The notes under the pieces were generated by a model. That model saw nothing but the letters and a program-made list of their open reading frames with translations. It was not told the origin of the DNA and did not search any database. Of a stretch of 64,000 bases of DNA, positions 10,548 to 23,560 are shown in pieces. The stretch lies in assembly GCF_024166365.1 (NCBI RefSeq), contig NC_064831.1, positions 31,052,768 through 31,116,767 of the forward strand. Direction: 5' to 3'. The stretch's first letter is position 1, and every line of letters starts with the position of its first letter. A program made the position numbers and the translations under genes. The stretch is from Elephas maximus indicus (Eukaryota > Chordata > Mammalia > Proboscidea > Elephantidae).

Positions 10548-13500
10548 TATAATCCAAGCTGCACTAAAGTTATCAGTGAAAAACAAAGCTTCAGGAATTG
10601 ATGGAATACCAATTGAAATGTTTCATCAAATGGATGCAGCCCTGGAAGTGCTCACTTGCCTATGCCCAGAAACTTGGAAGACAGCTACCTGGTCAACCAA
10701 CTGGAAGAGATCCATATTTATACCCATTTCAAAGAAGGGTGATCCAACAGAATGTGAAAATTGTCAAACAATATCATTAATATCACACGAAAATAAAATT
10801 TTGCTGAAGATAATTCAAAAACGGTTGCAGCAGTACATTGACAGGGAACTGCCAGAAAGTCAAGATGGATTCAGAAGAGGACCTGGAACAAGGGGTATCA
10901 TTGCTGATGTCAGATTGGCCTTCGTTGAAAGCAGAAAATACCAGAAAGATGTTGTCTTTGTTGTTGTTAGGTACCTTCCAGTTGGTTCCGATATATAGCG
11001 ACCCTATGTACAACAGAACGAAACACTGCCCCACCCTTGCAGTCACTGTTGCAGCCACTGGGTCAATCCATCTCATTAAGAGTCTTCCTGTTTTTCACTG
11101 ACCCTCTATTTTACCAAGCATGATATCCTTCTCCAGGGACTGGTTTTTCCTGATAACATGCCCAAAGTACAAGAGCACGGAGCACCCTGGCTATACTTCA
11201 TCCAAGACAGTCTTGTTCATTCTTCTGGCAGTACATGTTATACTCAATATTTTTCACCAACACTATAATTCAAAGACATTAATTTTTCTTCAATCTTCCT
11301 TATTCATCACACAGCTTTTGCATGCATATGGGGCAACTGAAAACACCATGGCTTGGGTCAGGCGCACCTTAGTCCTCAGAGTGACATCTTTGCTTTTTAA
11401 CACCGTAAAGAGTCCTTTGCCGCAAATTTGCCAATGCAATATATATCCTTTGATTTCTGGGCTGCTGTTTCTCTATGTGTTGATTGTGGATCCAAGTAAA
11501 AGGAAATCCTTGACAACTTCAATATTTTCTCCGTTTATCACAATGTTGCTTACAGGTCCAGTTGTGAGGATTTTTGTTTTCTTTATGTTGAGGAGTAATC
11601 CATATAGAAGGCTTAATCTTTGATCTTCATTAGTAAGCGCTTAAAGTTCTCTTCATTCTCAGCAAGATAGGTTATGTCATCTGCATCTTGCATGTTGTTA
11701 ATGGGACTTCCTCCACTCCTGATGCTGCATTCATCTTCATATAGTCTGGCTTCTCAGATTATTTGCTCAGCAGTCAGATTGAATAAATATGGTGAAAGGA
11801 TACACCGCTGAAGCACACTCTTCCTGATTTTAAACCATGCAGTATCCCCTTGCTCTGTTTGAACAACTGCTTCTTTGTCTATGTACAGGTTCTGCATGAA
11901 CACAATTGTTCTGGAATTCCCATTCTTCACAATTTTATCCATAATTTGTTAGGATCCACACAGTCAAATAACTTTGCATAGTCAATAAAATATAGGTTAA
12001 AATATTTTTGGTGTTCTCTGCTTTCAACTAAGATCCATCTGACATCAGTAATGATAGCCCTCATTCCAGGTTCTCTTCTGAGTCCATATTGATTTTCTAA
12101 CAGTTCCCTGTTGATGTCCTGCTGCAATTGTTTTTGAATTATCTTCAGCAAAATTTCACTTGTGTACGATATTAATGATATTGTTTGATAATTTCTGCAT
12201 TCTGTTGAATCACCTTTCTTTGGCATGGGGACAAATACGGATCTCTTCCTATCGGTTGGCAAGGTAGCTGTCTTCCAGATTTCTTGGCATAAATGAGTGA
12301 GCACCTCCAAAGCTGCATCTGTTTGTTGAAACATCTCAATTGGTATTCTGTCAACTCTTGGAGTCTTGTTTTTCGCCAGTGCCTTCAGTGCATGTTGGTT
12401 CTTCCTTCAATACCATCAGTTCTTGATCAAATGTTACTTCCTGAGATGGCTGAATGTCAGCCAGTTCTTTTTGGTACAGTGACTCTGTGTATTCCTTCCA
12501 TCTTCTTTTGATGCTTCCAGCATCATTCAGAATTTTGCCCACAGAATCCTTCAAAATTCTAACTCAAGGCTTCAATTTTTTCTTCAGTTCTTTCAGCTTG
12601 AGATGCCTGCCAAGTGTGTTCTTCTCCTTTGGTTTTCTATCTCCAGGTCTTTGCACATTTCATTATAATATTTTACTTAGTCTTCTTGAGCTGCCCATTG
12701 AAATCTCCAGTTCAGCTCTTTTATTTCACAATTTCTTCTATTCACTTTAGCTATTCCACGTTCAAGAGCAAGTTTCAGAGTCTCTTCTGACATCCATTTT
12801 GGTCTTTTCTTTCTTTCCTGTCTTTTTAACGACCTTTTGCTTTTTTCACGTATGATGTCCTTGATGTCATCCCACAACTCATCTGGTCTTTGTCATTATT
12901 GTTCAGTGTGTCAAATCTATTCTTGAGATGGTCCTTAAATTCAGGTGGGATATACTCAAGGTAGTATTTTGGCTCTTGTGGATTTGTTTTAATTTTCTTT
13001 AACTCCATCTTATACTTCCATATGAGCAATTGATTGTCTTTTCTGTAGTCGGCCCCTGGCCTTGTGACTGATGATATTGAGCTTTTTCATTGTCTCTTTC
13101 CACAGATGAAGTCAATTAGATTCCTTTTTCTTCTGTTTGGTGAGGTCCATGTGTGTAATAGCCGTTTATGTTGTTGAAAAAAGGTGTTTGCAAAGATGTT
13201 TACCTGTGTTTTATTGACTATGCAAAGGCATTCAACTGTGTGGATCATAACAAATTATGGATAACACACTGTGAAGAATGGGAATTCCAGAACACTTAAC
13301 TGTGCTCAGGAGGAACCTGTACATAGACTAAGAGGCAGTCATTCAAACAGAACAAGGAGATACTGAATGGTTTAAAAGCAAGAAAGATGTGCATTGGGGT
13401 TGTATCCTTTCACCATACTTAGTCAATCTGCATGCTGAGCAAATAATCTGAGAAGCTGGGCTATATGAAGAAGAATGGGGCATCAGGTTTAGAGTAAATC

Positions 13501-14293
13501 TCATTAACAACCTGCAATATGCAGATGACACAGCCTTGCTTGCTGAGAATGGAGAGGACTTTAAAGCACTTCCTGATGAAGATCAAAGACTATATATAGC
13601 CTTCAGTATGGATTACACCTCAACATAAAACTAAAATCCTCACGACTGGACCTATAAGCAATTATCATTATAAATGATGAAAATATTGAAGTTGTTAAGG
13701 ATTTTCTTTTACTTGGATCCACAACTAGCACCCATGGAAACATCAGTCAAGAAATCAAAAGACGTATTGCATTGAGCAAATCCGCTGCAAAAGACCTCTT
13801 TAAAGTGTTAAAAAGCAAAGATGTCACTCTGAGGACTAAGGTGTGCCTAACTCAAGCCATGGTATTTTCAATCGCTTCATATGCATGCAAAGCTGGACAA
13901 TGAATAAGAAAGACCGAAGAATTGATACCTTAGAATCATGGTGTTGGCAAAGAATACCGAATATATAATGGTCTGCCAGCAGAATGAACAAATCGGTCTT
14001 GGAAGAAACACAGCCAGAATGCTCCTTAGAAGAGAGGATCATGAGACTTTGTCCAATGTACTTTGGACATGTTATCAGGAGGACCAGTCCCTGGAGAAGG
14101 ACGTCATTCTTGGTAAAGTAGAGGGTCCGTGAAAAAGAGGACTCTCAATGAGATGGAGTGACCTGGTGGCTGCAACAATGGGCACAAACATAGCAACAAT
14201 TGTGAGGATGGTGTAGGACTGGGCAGTGTTTCATTCTGTTGTACACAGGGTCACTATGTGTTGGAAACCACTTGGCAGGTACCTAACAACAAC
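10548..14293 (+). mobile_element. RTE-clade LINE (older host copy), split by another RTE
   Basis: The host copy consists of 10548-10953 and 13192-14293. The first part has an open frame (about 10534-10960) with recognisable RT content (N-K-A-S-G-I-D-G-I-P, then S-I-F-I-P-I). The second part resumes at fingers/palm sequence (tgttttattgactatgcaaa at about 13209) and ends in acctaacaacaac. The RT catalytic box at 13518-13529 is intact Tyr-Ala-Asp-Asp, but frameshifts and stops elsewhere make the copy dead. It is 5'-truncated and has no endonuclease domain. Confidence 0.9.
10954..13191 (-). mobile_element. RTE-clade LINE, antisense, nested in a + strand RTE
   Basis: A 2.24-kb reverse-strand copy. 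Its 3' end (tgttgttgttaggtacc) is at about 10960 and its truncated 5' end is at about 13191. Flanking duplicates AAAGATGTT lie at 10945-10953 and 13192-13200. It encodes, in pieces, the endonuclease-RT linker, RT and C-terminal region; open fragments are 12334-11927 (RT, with Y-F-I-D-Y-A-K near its end), 12877-12677 and 13029-12826. The RT catalytic box near 11664-11675 reads Asp-Ala-Asp-Asp, so Tyr is lost. This is the longest RTE copy in the window (about 2.2 kb of an element usually near 3.2 kb). Confidence 0.9.
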
Positions 14294-16504
14294 ATATCCT
14301 ATCAAAGTCTGAAAATAGCAAGGTAAGGAGGTAGGAGGGGAAGTATTACAAAATATTTGTTTTACAGTACAATGGATGTAGATCCTATTATAAATTAAAT
14401 GTTCCTTAACGGCCAGCTGCTTAATGGCTCTCATGCATATTCCCTCACCCTCTGCTTCTGTAATTTTTGCCCATGGTCATTCTTGAAACTGCTAGATTGC
14501 TTTTGCTATTCTTTGAATTCTTTAAAACAAATGGCCAACCATCTCTCTAAAGCACTGGTAGAGTGTTCCCAGAACAGCTATTAGTCCCTCAGTTACACAG
14601 TAATGCCTTTTTCATTCTATAAACTTCAAGACAGTTTCCCAACTCCTTACCTGCTTTTAGCACTTTCCCTATAAACTCAGAAACCAGCTGCCATTCCCTT
14701 TGTACCCTTAAAATTAGATGGGAGTGTGTAAAACAATGAAAAATATAAGGAAGGGCCTCTTTCCTCCTCATTGCACCTCCCCATGCAGCTGTGCAACCTT
14801 GCCAAGGACCCTGCCCCATGTCTGGGCTGTGGCCAGCCAGTGGCACATACAGAATCCTATCTTGCTGTGGAGAACACTTGCCAGGCTATGCCAGCTCTTG
14901 AAGCTTGCACATAAAAACAAGACAGAAGGATGAGAGTTTTGACTTAGAACCAAGAGTCATGCTCTGACAGTGTCTTTGTGAGGACCTGTCTGCTTATCCA
15001 TCTGGTCCCTTGGGCTGCACCATGTTTTTCATCCACTCCTTGGACCCCTGCTTGGACACCTGGGCTCCACATCTGCCTTTGCCTTCTTGCCCAGTTGAGG
15101 GCCTTGGTTTAAGCAGCTGGTTTACCTACTCAGAGACCATACTTCACCATTTCCTCGAGGTCATTCAGATGCCTCCCATCTTTCATATTGGCTGATTGAT
15201 AGCCCACTTTCCCTCCCTCTGTGTGTGGCCTCTCTCATGGTCTAGCAATCCCTGTTGACCTGGAACATCTTTGGTTCTAGCTGTCTTGCCTAACCTTTCC
15301 CCTATTTCCTCTGATATTTTACTGACTCCTGCCCCATTTCCAATTCCATGAATTAAGGAATTCAAAGGTAGATTACAATTCTGGACCTGAATAAAAAAGA
15401 GCAATGTAATTTTATCAATAATATGAAAAATGTAAAGTACATAGGTTATTAATATTCTTGAAAGTTACCATTTATTCAGAGGAATTAGTAGCTTATGCCA
15501 GTGTGTATTTCATAGTATTGTCCTTCTAGAGGGGAAGTGTTCAGATCCTCAGTCTGAGGGGAGAAATCAAGAGAGAGCATGGGAAAGGCCAGAAAAATGC
15601 TACTAGGGCTGGAAAATGGACAAATAAAAAAAGAGGAGAGAATGCGGGGTATTTATTTGTGAGAAGAAATTAATTTGCAACTCCTTTTTAGAATGTGATG
15701 TTACTACTTGAACATTGAATCAGATTGTCCTCTCATTTCCTCTGTTCAAAAAATACTACCAAAGCACCAAAAAACAACAACAAAAGCATGTGAAGAGGGC
15801 TTATTCATTCTAATACTTACTGAGGGCAAAAGAGGCAATGACTCAAAAGGCATATCATGGAGATAAGGAAGAGCTTCCTGAGAGTTGCTAGACTAGTATT
15901 TCCCAACACCCTTACTTCCTCTCATGTCGTCAGCATGGCCCAGCTCATGTTGTCAAAGGAATTAGTCATGAATCTGTTCTGACTCTGAGACCCATTAATT
16001 CTAATTTGAAGAGCTTACTCCAAAAACAAAGAAAAAAAATGACTTTTACAAATTGTTTATGTAGAGTAATGTATACTTTGTTGATGGGATTTTTTTTGAA
16101 ACATTGCTTATACAATAACTTTAAAATAAACCTTAGATTACTGAGATTTGAAATAGTCTGCTTCAAATGTTTCTCAGAATATTCATTGTTCTGATATTGA
16201 TATTCCCCATCAGTCTTCCCCTAAAACTTGGACATTGACCTTGAGTCCTGTTTGTCTTTCATTCCCCACATGTAACCCAACAGCAAGTGCCTTGGCCATG
16301 CCACCAAAACATATTTCAAATCAGTCCAGTTCACGCCAATTTCTTGGTCAATAACTCAGACCAAATGGCCGTTACCTCTCACCTGTACTACTGCTACTGC
16401 CTAGGTAGGTCCTCCAATTATATTCTTCCTCTTTTATCCCATTCTCCACGTAGAAACAAGGATGATTTTAAAATCATACCTTGAATTGTGACTTCTAAAT
16501 ACCA
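14294..16504. other. No recognised feature
   Basis: About 2.2 kb without a supported gene or datable repeat. Composition rises in GC at 14740-15330, where several short frames occur on both strands without domain content. I cannot exclude an old LTR here. Confidence 0.35.
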
Positions 16505-16858
16505 TTTCCCAATAAAAGGAATCAGGGCTCCTTGGAGAATAAGCTGATTACAGGTCGAGGGCAAGAAATGTACAAGGCTAGCCTGGAACATCTTGCCATA
16601 CTAGATAGCAATGAAGCAATCCAGGACACTGAAGTCATGTCAGAGGAGCTCGGGAGGCAATCTGAAGAGACTCCCAATGATTCAAGATGAAATAATTTGA
16701 CTATTGATAAAAATAATTGCAAGAGATTAAAACGAATCAAAACATTGAAATGCATGAATTCATAAGGATATATATATTTCAAAAAGTCTTGAAGGCTAGT
16801 AAGGAACACCTCATTATTTTGAAAACTGGTAAATAAAGCAAAAGAATAAAGAAAAAAT
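16505..16858 (+). repeat. L1M/HAL1-type LINE 3' fragment
   Basis: gctccttggagaataagctg ... tacaaggctagcctggaaca ... aagaatatca-like A-rich 3' text. The same family occurs at 42900-43640 (ctactccttggagaaatggc and ggaaagtacaaggtgagcct), which supports the call. Confidence 0.65.
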
Positions 16859-17305
16859 TAAATGAGGTCATGTCATTGTTCAGCTTAAAACCTTTCAGTT
16901 GTTTCAAATTGCACTTTAAATAAAAGCCAGCCTCCTTATCATGACCTGTAAGACCATGCTTGGTCTGACATCTTCTCACCACACTAAGCTCATGCACACC
17001 ACTTAGCCTCTTGCTTACGATGCTCCAGTCATATCAGCCTCCCAAGAAGCTGTGCTTTTTCCTGCCCTAGGCTGACCCTTTCTCATGCCTCCACTTACCT
17101 TTTCAGAGGGGCCTTCCCTGACCATCCTAGCAGGACATCCTATTTGTTTCCTTCGTAGAATTTACCAACATTTGTATTAATTTATTCACTTGTTTTAGTT
17201 ATTTCTCTCAGTAACCTGTAAGCTCCAGAGGGGGAAGAATGCCTTGTATGCCCAGCACCTACCATACACAGGTACTCAATAGCTATTTGTTGGAAAAGTG
17301 AGTGA
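16859..17305 (+). repeat. L2 LINE 3' end
   Basis: Ordered L2 phrases: tcagttgtttcaaattgcac ... cagaggggccttccctgacc ... ctgtaagctccagaggggga ... cagcacctaccatacacagg ... caatagctatttgttgg. Confidence 0.75.
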
Positions 17306-17325
17306 AGTTATCCATCAAGTTGAGA

Positions 17326-17525
17326 CTAAAACCAAACCTGTTGCCATCGAGTCGATTCCAATGCACAGTGACTGTATAGGACAAGGTAGAACTGCCCCAT
17401 GTGGTTTCCAAGGCTGTGACCTTTACAGAAGCAGACTGCCAAATCTTTCTCCCATGGAGTGGCTCAAACCACCAACCTTTCGGTTAGCAGCCGACTTCTT
17501 TAACTATGCTGCCATCAGGGCTCCT
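17326..17525 (-). mobile_element. AfroSINE, long type, antisense
   Basis: aaaaccaaacctgttgccat ... tttacagaagcagactgcca ... tatgctgccatcagggctcc. Confidence 0.9.
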
Positions 17526-18483
17526 AAAGACTCCTGAGACTAGGTGGCTGAAATGAAGGTGAAGCTCTCAAATAAACCAGCAAGGGTGATTATGAGGTCT
17601 CTGGGAGGGCCGAAATGCCAAGGTCCATGTGTGTGAAAGAGTTGGGTGAGGACTGGGAATGAAGATAAAATATGATGAAGCAGAAAGGTCCCTGTGGACT
17701 TAAGATACTCATGTGGTCACCTTAGCATTTGGGAAAACTTCCATGGATTGTTAAGTAAAACAATTGCAAATGCCACTTTAAAAATAAAAATTACAGAATT
17801 TCTTGGCTCTAGGTCTTTTATTCTCAATTAGCTACTCTCAGGTTGCAGATAATAAAAACGTTGGATACTTTTTCATTATGCACTTGACTCTGGCATTGGG
17901 TCAAACAATTCTAAGCATTTTTACTACTGTATCTGATCTTTGGCATGTCTTGATATGAGCTCATGTGTATGCAAAGAAAGCCTGTCTTGGTTACATTTTG
18001 TGTTTTGTTGGCTTTAACAAATGATTCAGTGCAAGTTTTTTCCCTTATGATTAGCTACACTATAATGAACTATCGCACTAAGCATTCCTTTTCATTTTTT
18101 TCCCCTTTTTCTTTTAAAATCGGGGGATTTTCTGATGCTGCTTGTTGGCGAAGCCTGTCATTATAATTTCTGAAAATCAAGACTGGGGAAACTGAAATTC
18201 TTCATAAAAATACCAGGAAGCTTAGTGAGTTCTCACTTTTTTTTCCTTCTGTTTTAATTAATCAAACATTACAGAAAATTTGGAAAACAGAAGAAAGAAG
18301 AAGGGAATTTAGATACAATCAATCCCTATTGGCTCAGTCGTATAAATCTGGTATATTTTCTGTCAGTTTTTTCTCATAGGCTTATTGTTTCACCTCAGTG
18401 TACATATAGGTTTTCATCCTAAAAAACTCCTCATTCTTAAAAAGAAGGCAGATAATATGCAAGTAATAGATAATTTAAGATTT
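17526..18483. other. No recognised feature
   Basis: AT-rich sequence, with no supported gene or repeat. Confidence 0.4.
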
Positions 18484-18485
18484 AT

Positions 18486-18528
18486 ATCCTGTTGCTGTTG
18501 AGTTGATTCTGACTCATAGGCAGTCTGC
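18486..18528 (-). repeat. AfroSINE fragment, antisense
   Basis: Only the 3'-terminal block remains: cctgttgctgttgagttgat, then tctgactcatagg. Confidence 0.65.
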
Positions 18529-18533
18529 AGTAA

Positions 18534-18741
18534 AGGAGCCCTGGTGGTGCAATGGTTAAGTGCTCAGCTGCTTACCAAAAGGTCAGTGATTTGAACCCAC
18601 CAGTGGCTCTGCAGGAGAAAAGACCTAGCGATCTGCTCCCATAAAGATTTACAGCCTAGGAAAGCCTATGGGGTGGTTCTACTCTGTCCTGTAGGATTGC
18701 TAGGAGTCAGAATTGACTCGATGGCACACAACAACAACATC
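18534..18741 (+). mobile_element. AfroSINE with RTE-like (acaac) tail
   Basis: ggagccctggtggtgcaatg ... gctgcttaccaaaaggtcag ... gaattgactcgatggcacac, then aacaacaac. The tail type matches the RTE 3' end. Confidence 0.9.
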
Positions 18742-18764
18742 ATGAAGTAAAAGAGAATGTAGAG

Positions 18765-19155
18765 TGAGCAGTCACGGAAGGTCTTACAAAGGTATCATTT
18801 GAAATAGGACCTGAATGACAAGAAAGAAGCAGCCTTGTGAAGGTCTGGGCCGGAGTGCAAGGCCCCAGGAGAGGAATGACCATTGTTGGAGGAACAGAAA
18901 GTTGACCAGTGTGGAACTGGTCATGAGGTGTAGGTGTGGTGGAAATGAACAAGAGTATCGTGGAAAGATAAGCTGAGTGGGGAGAGGCAGGGGAGAGGGA
19001 GAAAGGTGGGGTATTTGGGGGGAGAAGACCCTGAGGGCTCTCATAGGACACAGTAAGGAGATGGTTTCTTGGTCTAAGGGCAAGGCAAAGCTATGTAAAA
19101 TTTTAAGCAGAGAAGTGACATGATCTGTTCTACATTTTTAAGAGTACTCTGGTCC
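18765..19155 (-). repeat. Ancient L2-associated repeat, antisense (tentative)
   Basis: Ordered phrases common to an old mammalian interspersed repeat: atttgaaataggacctgaat ... ggccccaggagaggaatgac ... agaagtgacatgatctgttc. The family name is uncertain. The antisense frames at 18740-19083 lie inside it and are not genes. Confidence 0.5.
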
Positions 19156-19450
19156 CCAAAAATATTGTACAAAAATTATTTCCATATGAGTTAGGACACA
19201 GATGTCAAGGACTGGATTCCAACTCAAATCTGCTTAAGCATTACAAACCTTGTGTCCAGAATGCCCACACAGTGGGAAGTAAAGGGGCTTCAGGTATGGC
19301 ATTATCCAGGGGCTCAGAAGATGTCCTCAGATCTTTGTATTCTCTCTCCAACTCTTCTTCTCTTTGTATGTTGCCTCCATTCTCCCTGCTGCACTTCTGA
19401 GCCTAACCAGCAGGGGATACAGCTGCCAAAAGTCCAAGGTCAACATCCTT

Positions 19451-19656
19451 CAAACCTACTGCTGTCAAGTTGATTCTGACTCATAGCAACCCTATAGGTC
19501 AGAGCAGAAATGCCCCCATAGGGTTTCCAAGGCTGTAAACCTTTAGCAGAAGCAGACTGCCACATCTTTTTCCTGTGGAGCAGCTAGAGGGTTGGAACAC
19601 TGACCTTTTGGTTAGCAGCCATGTGCTTTCACCACTGCACCACCAGGGCTCCTCCC
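19451..19656 (-). mobile_element. AfroSINE, long type, antisense, with TSD
   Basis: Flanked by a perfect 10-bp duplication CAACATCCTT (19441-19450 and 19657-19666). The body runs from ctactgctgtcaagttgatt to cactgcaccaccagggctcc. Confidence 0.95.
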
Positions 19657-19666
19657 AACATCCTTA

Positions 19667-20004
19667 TAGACCCAAAAGAAAGAGAGAGCCACTGTCTACT
19701 TCCAATTTGGAAAATTCTGGGAAAGGATTCAAATTGGTCAGGCGCGGAAAACATATCCTTCCTTTGACCGATTATTAGATCCAGGAAGAGGTTACATTGT
19801 GACTAGTCCAACGTGGGTCATATGCTCACCTGCTGGCAGAGATGATATTTGGGCCACCACAACCTACATCTTCACCAGCATCACACAGAATTGGAAAGGA
19901 GTTCTTCAAAGGAAAGGGATGCTGTTATCAGAGGGAGATTGGTAAGTACGCTGGGTAGAGGAGGGGGAAAAATCCCAATATAACTGCAGTGAATTGCTAT
20001 TCAT
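19667..20004. other. No recognised feature
   Basis: No gene or repeat recognised. Confidence 0.4.
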
Positions 20005-21240
20005 TTAGTGATCATTTTTTGCTGAATAACATTCCATCATACGTATATTCCATTCATTCAGGTGTTTTTGTTATTCAAAACATATATATTGAATGCCTAC
20101 ATTTGCCAAGCTCTGTACTTCACTGAAGTAATTCCTGATTATTAGAGAATTTGGTTGCTTCCAATCTCTCATAATCGTAGAAAATATTCTGAGTGCCCTA
20201 GTGCATATGGCTTTTTCTGCACCTTTGACTGTTTTCTTTATCTCCAGAAACGTGACCCCTGAATAAAAGAGTATGAGCTTTTTTTCTCTCCTTGATATAT
20301 TTTGTCAAATTAATAACTTAGAAATTAACAATTTCTAAAAGGTTGTTCCCCTGTGAAATGCCACTAGGAATGCATAAGTGTGTCTGTTTCTCGGCATCCT
20401 CCGTATTACCGTGTTATCCTTTTTAATTTTGCCTATTTAATAGGGGAATGATGCATCTTTCTTGTATGTGCTGCTCTTTTAAATCACAAGTGCAGGTAAA
20501 CCTTTTTGTTTAATATAGTTGTGATAGCTCTTCCATAAATCTCTGAACATGCCCTTTGCTCACTTACCTATTAGGGTCTGAGTAATTTTTATTCCTATTT
20601 ATCTAAACTCTTTAAGGTATTAATCCCTTCCCATAGGTGATTGTGTTTCCTAGCTTGTTGTTTGCCTTTTAAATTTTTAACTTTCAAACTTAAGTTGTTC
20701 TTGTGCTGTTAAATCTGTATTTCTTTTACTGTTGCTAACCTTAGAAATTCACTTTTCCAGAGGCTTGAAAATACTTATTTTCTTTTAGTTCATCTAAAGC
20801 TTGATTTTTCTGTTTCATTTCTTTACAGATTCTAAAATTTATTTTTTTATTTATGATGCGAGGTAAAGATACGAGTTGGTTTTTCTCCCAATAACTAACT
20901 ATTCAGATCATTACAATTTATGCAATGATCTTTTCTTCCCAATGGACTTTTATCTTTTGAGATGGGGTTTTATACATACTAGAATCCATTTATGGACTAC
21001 TGAGTTCCACTGAGAGATTTGTCAATTCAGTTCTCATATCGGTACCACAAAATTTTAATTATTATTCATTCATAATATGTTTTAATATCTGGTAAATTTA
21101 GCTTCCTACCTCATTGCTGTTTAGAACATACATGTTATTTTTCACTTGAGTATTCTTCCAGGTGAAGATTAAAATAACTTTTCCAAGTTTATTTTATTTT
21201 TTAAAAGATCCTATTGAGCACAACTTTAAGGGAGAAAACT
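20005..21240 (-). repeat. Ancient L1 (L1M) ORF2 remnant, antisense
   Basis: Heavily mutated antisense L1: gctgaataacattccatcat ... atttatgatgcgaggtaaag ... ttgtcaattcagttctcata ... ttttaatatctggtaaattt, in the order expected for antisense L1M ORF2. No open frame survives. Confidence 0.65.
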
Positions 21241-21959
21241 CCTGGAAAATCTCCAAATACTAGGATCTGAGTTCCCTGCCTTCAAGTAGACCAGGGCTTT
21301 AGTATCATGTTCTCCTTTTTCCAGTCTCTCTCTCTCTCTTTTTTTAGAGCAAAGTTCATTTGCATGAGGAAGAAACTTCCTGTTTTCTTAGGGCTATTAT
21401 TTAAAATTTTTTTTTACTTTAGGAGACACTTTGTTGTGGCTGGTCTCAGAACCAAAAGTAGGACTTAATACATTTCTAGCGCTTTCTTTGTGGTAAAATA
21501 GTACATATTTCAAAATAAGTGTGTGATGCTAAACTTTTAGTTTTAATCTTTGTATATTTTATATTTTAATAAAACTTAATAAAAAATGCTTAGTTAAAAC
21601 TTTGGGGCGGATTCCTTTTTTCATTAAATTTACTGTACTTCTCAAATTTATTTATGCCACTTGCATGGGTAGCTAGCTATCTGGTTCTCTTAACCATTTA
21701 TGAGTTTATTATAGAAAGTGTCACTTGAAACTTCTCCCTGCCAATCCTTAGTTTTCAGCCCCAGATTCCAAGTGACATGAATGGAGTTGCACAGTGCATA
21801 ACCAGCATGGCCATATGCTGCAGCCCTGGTGGTAACAGTCTGCTGAACTTGAAAGCACATCTATACATCACCAGTCTTCCAAGGTCATATCAAGGTCTGA
21901 ATTATACCCAAAAAACACGTGGGCATTTTCCTTGGGCACCCGTTGGGTATTTTTTAGGG
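21241..21959. other. No recognised feature
   Basis: Contains a short (CT) run near 21330-21340. The frame at 21777-22052 has no recognisable domain. Confidence 0.4.
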
Positions 21960-22190
21960 AGGAAAAGGAGCAATAACAATGATGATGAGAGTTTACAAAT
22001 TACTTTTGCTTTCATTATCTCATTTTACCTTCATCATAGCTGTGTGTCGTAAATTACAATTCCTGTATTACAGAGGTGGAAAATCAGGTTGGGACAGACT
22101 GTGACTGTCCCAGCTAGTAAGTAGTAGAACTCAGCCTTCTGACCCTAAAGCACCACGTCCACACTAACTCCTCCTTTACGGATATTTGAA
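21960..22190 (-). repeat. MIR SINE, antisense
   Basis: attatctcattttaccttca ... attacagaggtggaaaatca ... agctagtaagtagtagaact is the standard antisense MIR order. Confidence 0.75.
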
Positions 22191-23258
22191 GAATACCCCC
22201 ACCTTGTTGTAGTCCAATGCTTTAGGAAGGTTTGTCCACTGGTTGGAATCTTGGGGGTTTGTGTGTGCTTCCTTGTTGATCTATTTTGAGCAGGTTATAG
22301 ATGGCTCCCAAATTCTAAGTTCAAGTCTGGGGTTCCTGTGTGTGGTATAGAATTTAGGGAGGATCATATTGCTTCCTTTACTGGTTGATGCGTTGCAATT
22401 AGTGTACAGGTAAAACCAGCTTAAACCCTATATACATCCAGGCCAGATTTGAAGAATAAAAGGAGTCACAAAGGGTCAGCCAGAGGAGGAGTGGGTGTGG
22501 AAGCAGGAAGGGTCAATACCAGTACTGCTTCTCTGGCCATTTGTTTTTGATGATGAGAAAGGTGTCCTAATTCGTATAAGCCTGTGTTTGCTTTGCTTTG
22601 TTTTATGCACCAAGTCAGATGCCTCCTTCTTCCTCACCAGTTTCCTCCCATGGCTGCATTCAGAGAATTATGCATAACTCAGAAATCCTCAGAAACGAAC
22701 AGCTAGTGTATGTGTGATACGGGGTGTGATACGGGGTGGGTAGGCAAAGAGGTTGGCTGATTTTGTTCTACCCTTTGTGCAGTTCTGGGTGATTACAGTG
22801 TGTCTCTGTTGGCTTACAAAATCATACACAAGCTTTCCGACTACTTCAAGAGACAGTGATTCTTGGAGCCATTTATAAGCTACGTGGACTGTTTCACCTT
22901 TGCGTTTGTTGAGATGTTTGCACCGACTCCATACATTTGCTCTAGTCTTAGAACCTTTGTTTTGATCCGAATCTATTTTATTTAAATTCCTACTTAATTG
23001 TCACACTCCTTTAAGTTTTTCTTCTTTCTTTGGCAGGTAAACGTTCTCTCTCCTCAAGAATCTTGTGTTTAAGAGTATAAAAAGCTCTTGTTCGTAGTTC
23101 TCAGAAAAAGGAGCAGTTCCTTTTCTTTCTATATCATACATTACCTAGCAGTGCTTTAGTTGGTGCTCAATAGGTATTTATTTACTGAAGATAAATTACA
23201 GTCATTTGCTTGCCTTGTTTCTCATAGCTCCTTTATAATATCCTGGAGTGGGAGTCAG
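22191..23258. other. No recognised feature
   Basis: Contains a two-copy 12-bp tandem (gtgtgatacggg, about 22712-22735). Otherwise nothing that I can support. Confidence 0.4.
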
Positions 23259-23560
23259 GGGCCCAATGAAGTTTAGAACCTTTTAAAATTTCATCAACAA
23301 GTATGTATTAAACACATACTGTTTACCAGATTACTAACCTAAAGGTTAGCGGTTCAATCCTGTCCAGTGGTACCAGGGAAGAAAGGCTTGGCAATCTGCT
23401 TCATAAAGACTACACCCGAGAAAACCCTATGGAGTACTTCTACTCTGTAACACATGGGGTTGCCATGTCATTGACTGGATGACAATGGGTTTTCTAATTT
23501 ACCAGACATACTGATAGATGCTAAGTATACTGCAATAGACAAGAGAAGCAAGATTGCTGC
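23259..23560 (-). repeat. L2 LINE, antisense, split by a SINE
   Basis: aacaagtatgtattaaacac ... tttaccaga on the left, and accagacatactgatagatg ... aagagaagcaagattgctgc on the right, read as one antisense L2 fragment. Confidence 0.6.
23331..23497 (+). mobile_element. AfroSINE variant B with TSD
   Basis: Flanked by a 9-bp duplication TTTACCAGA (23322-23330 and 23498-23506). The body has gaaaggcttggcaatctgct and acacatggggttgccatgtc. The 5' head is truncated. Confidence 0.85.
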
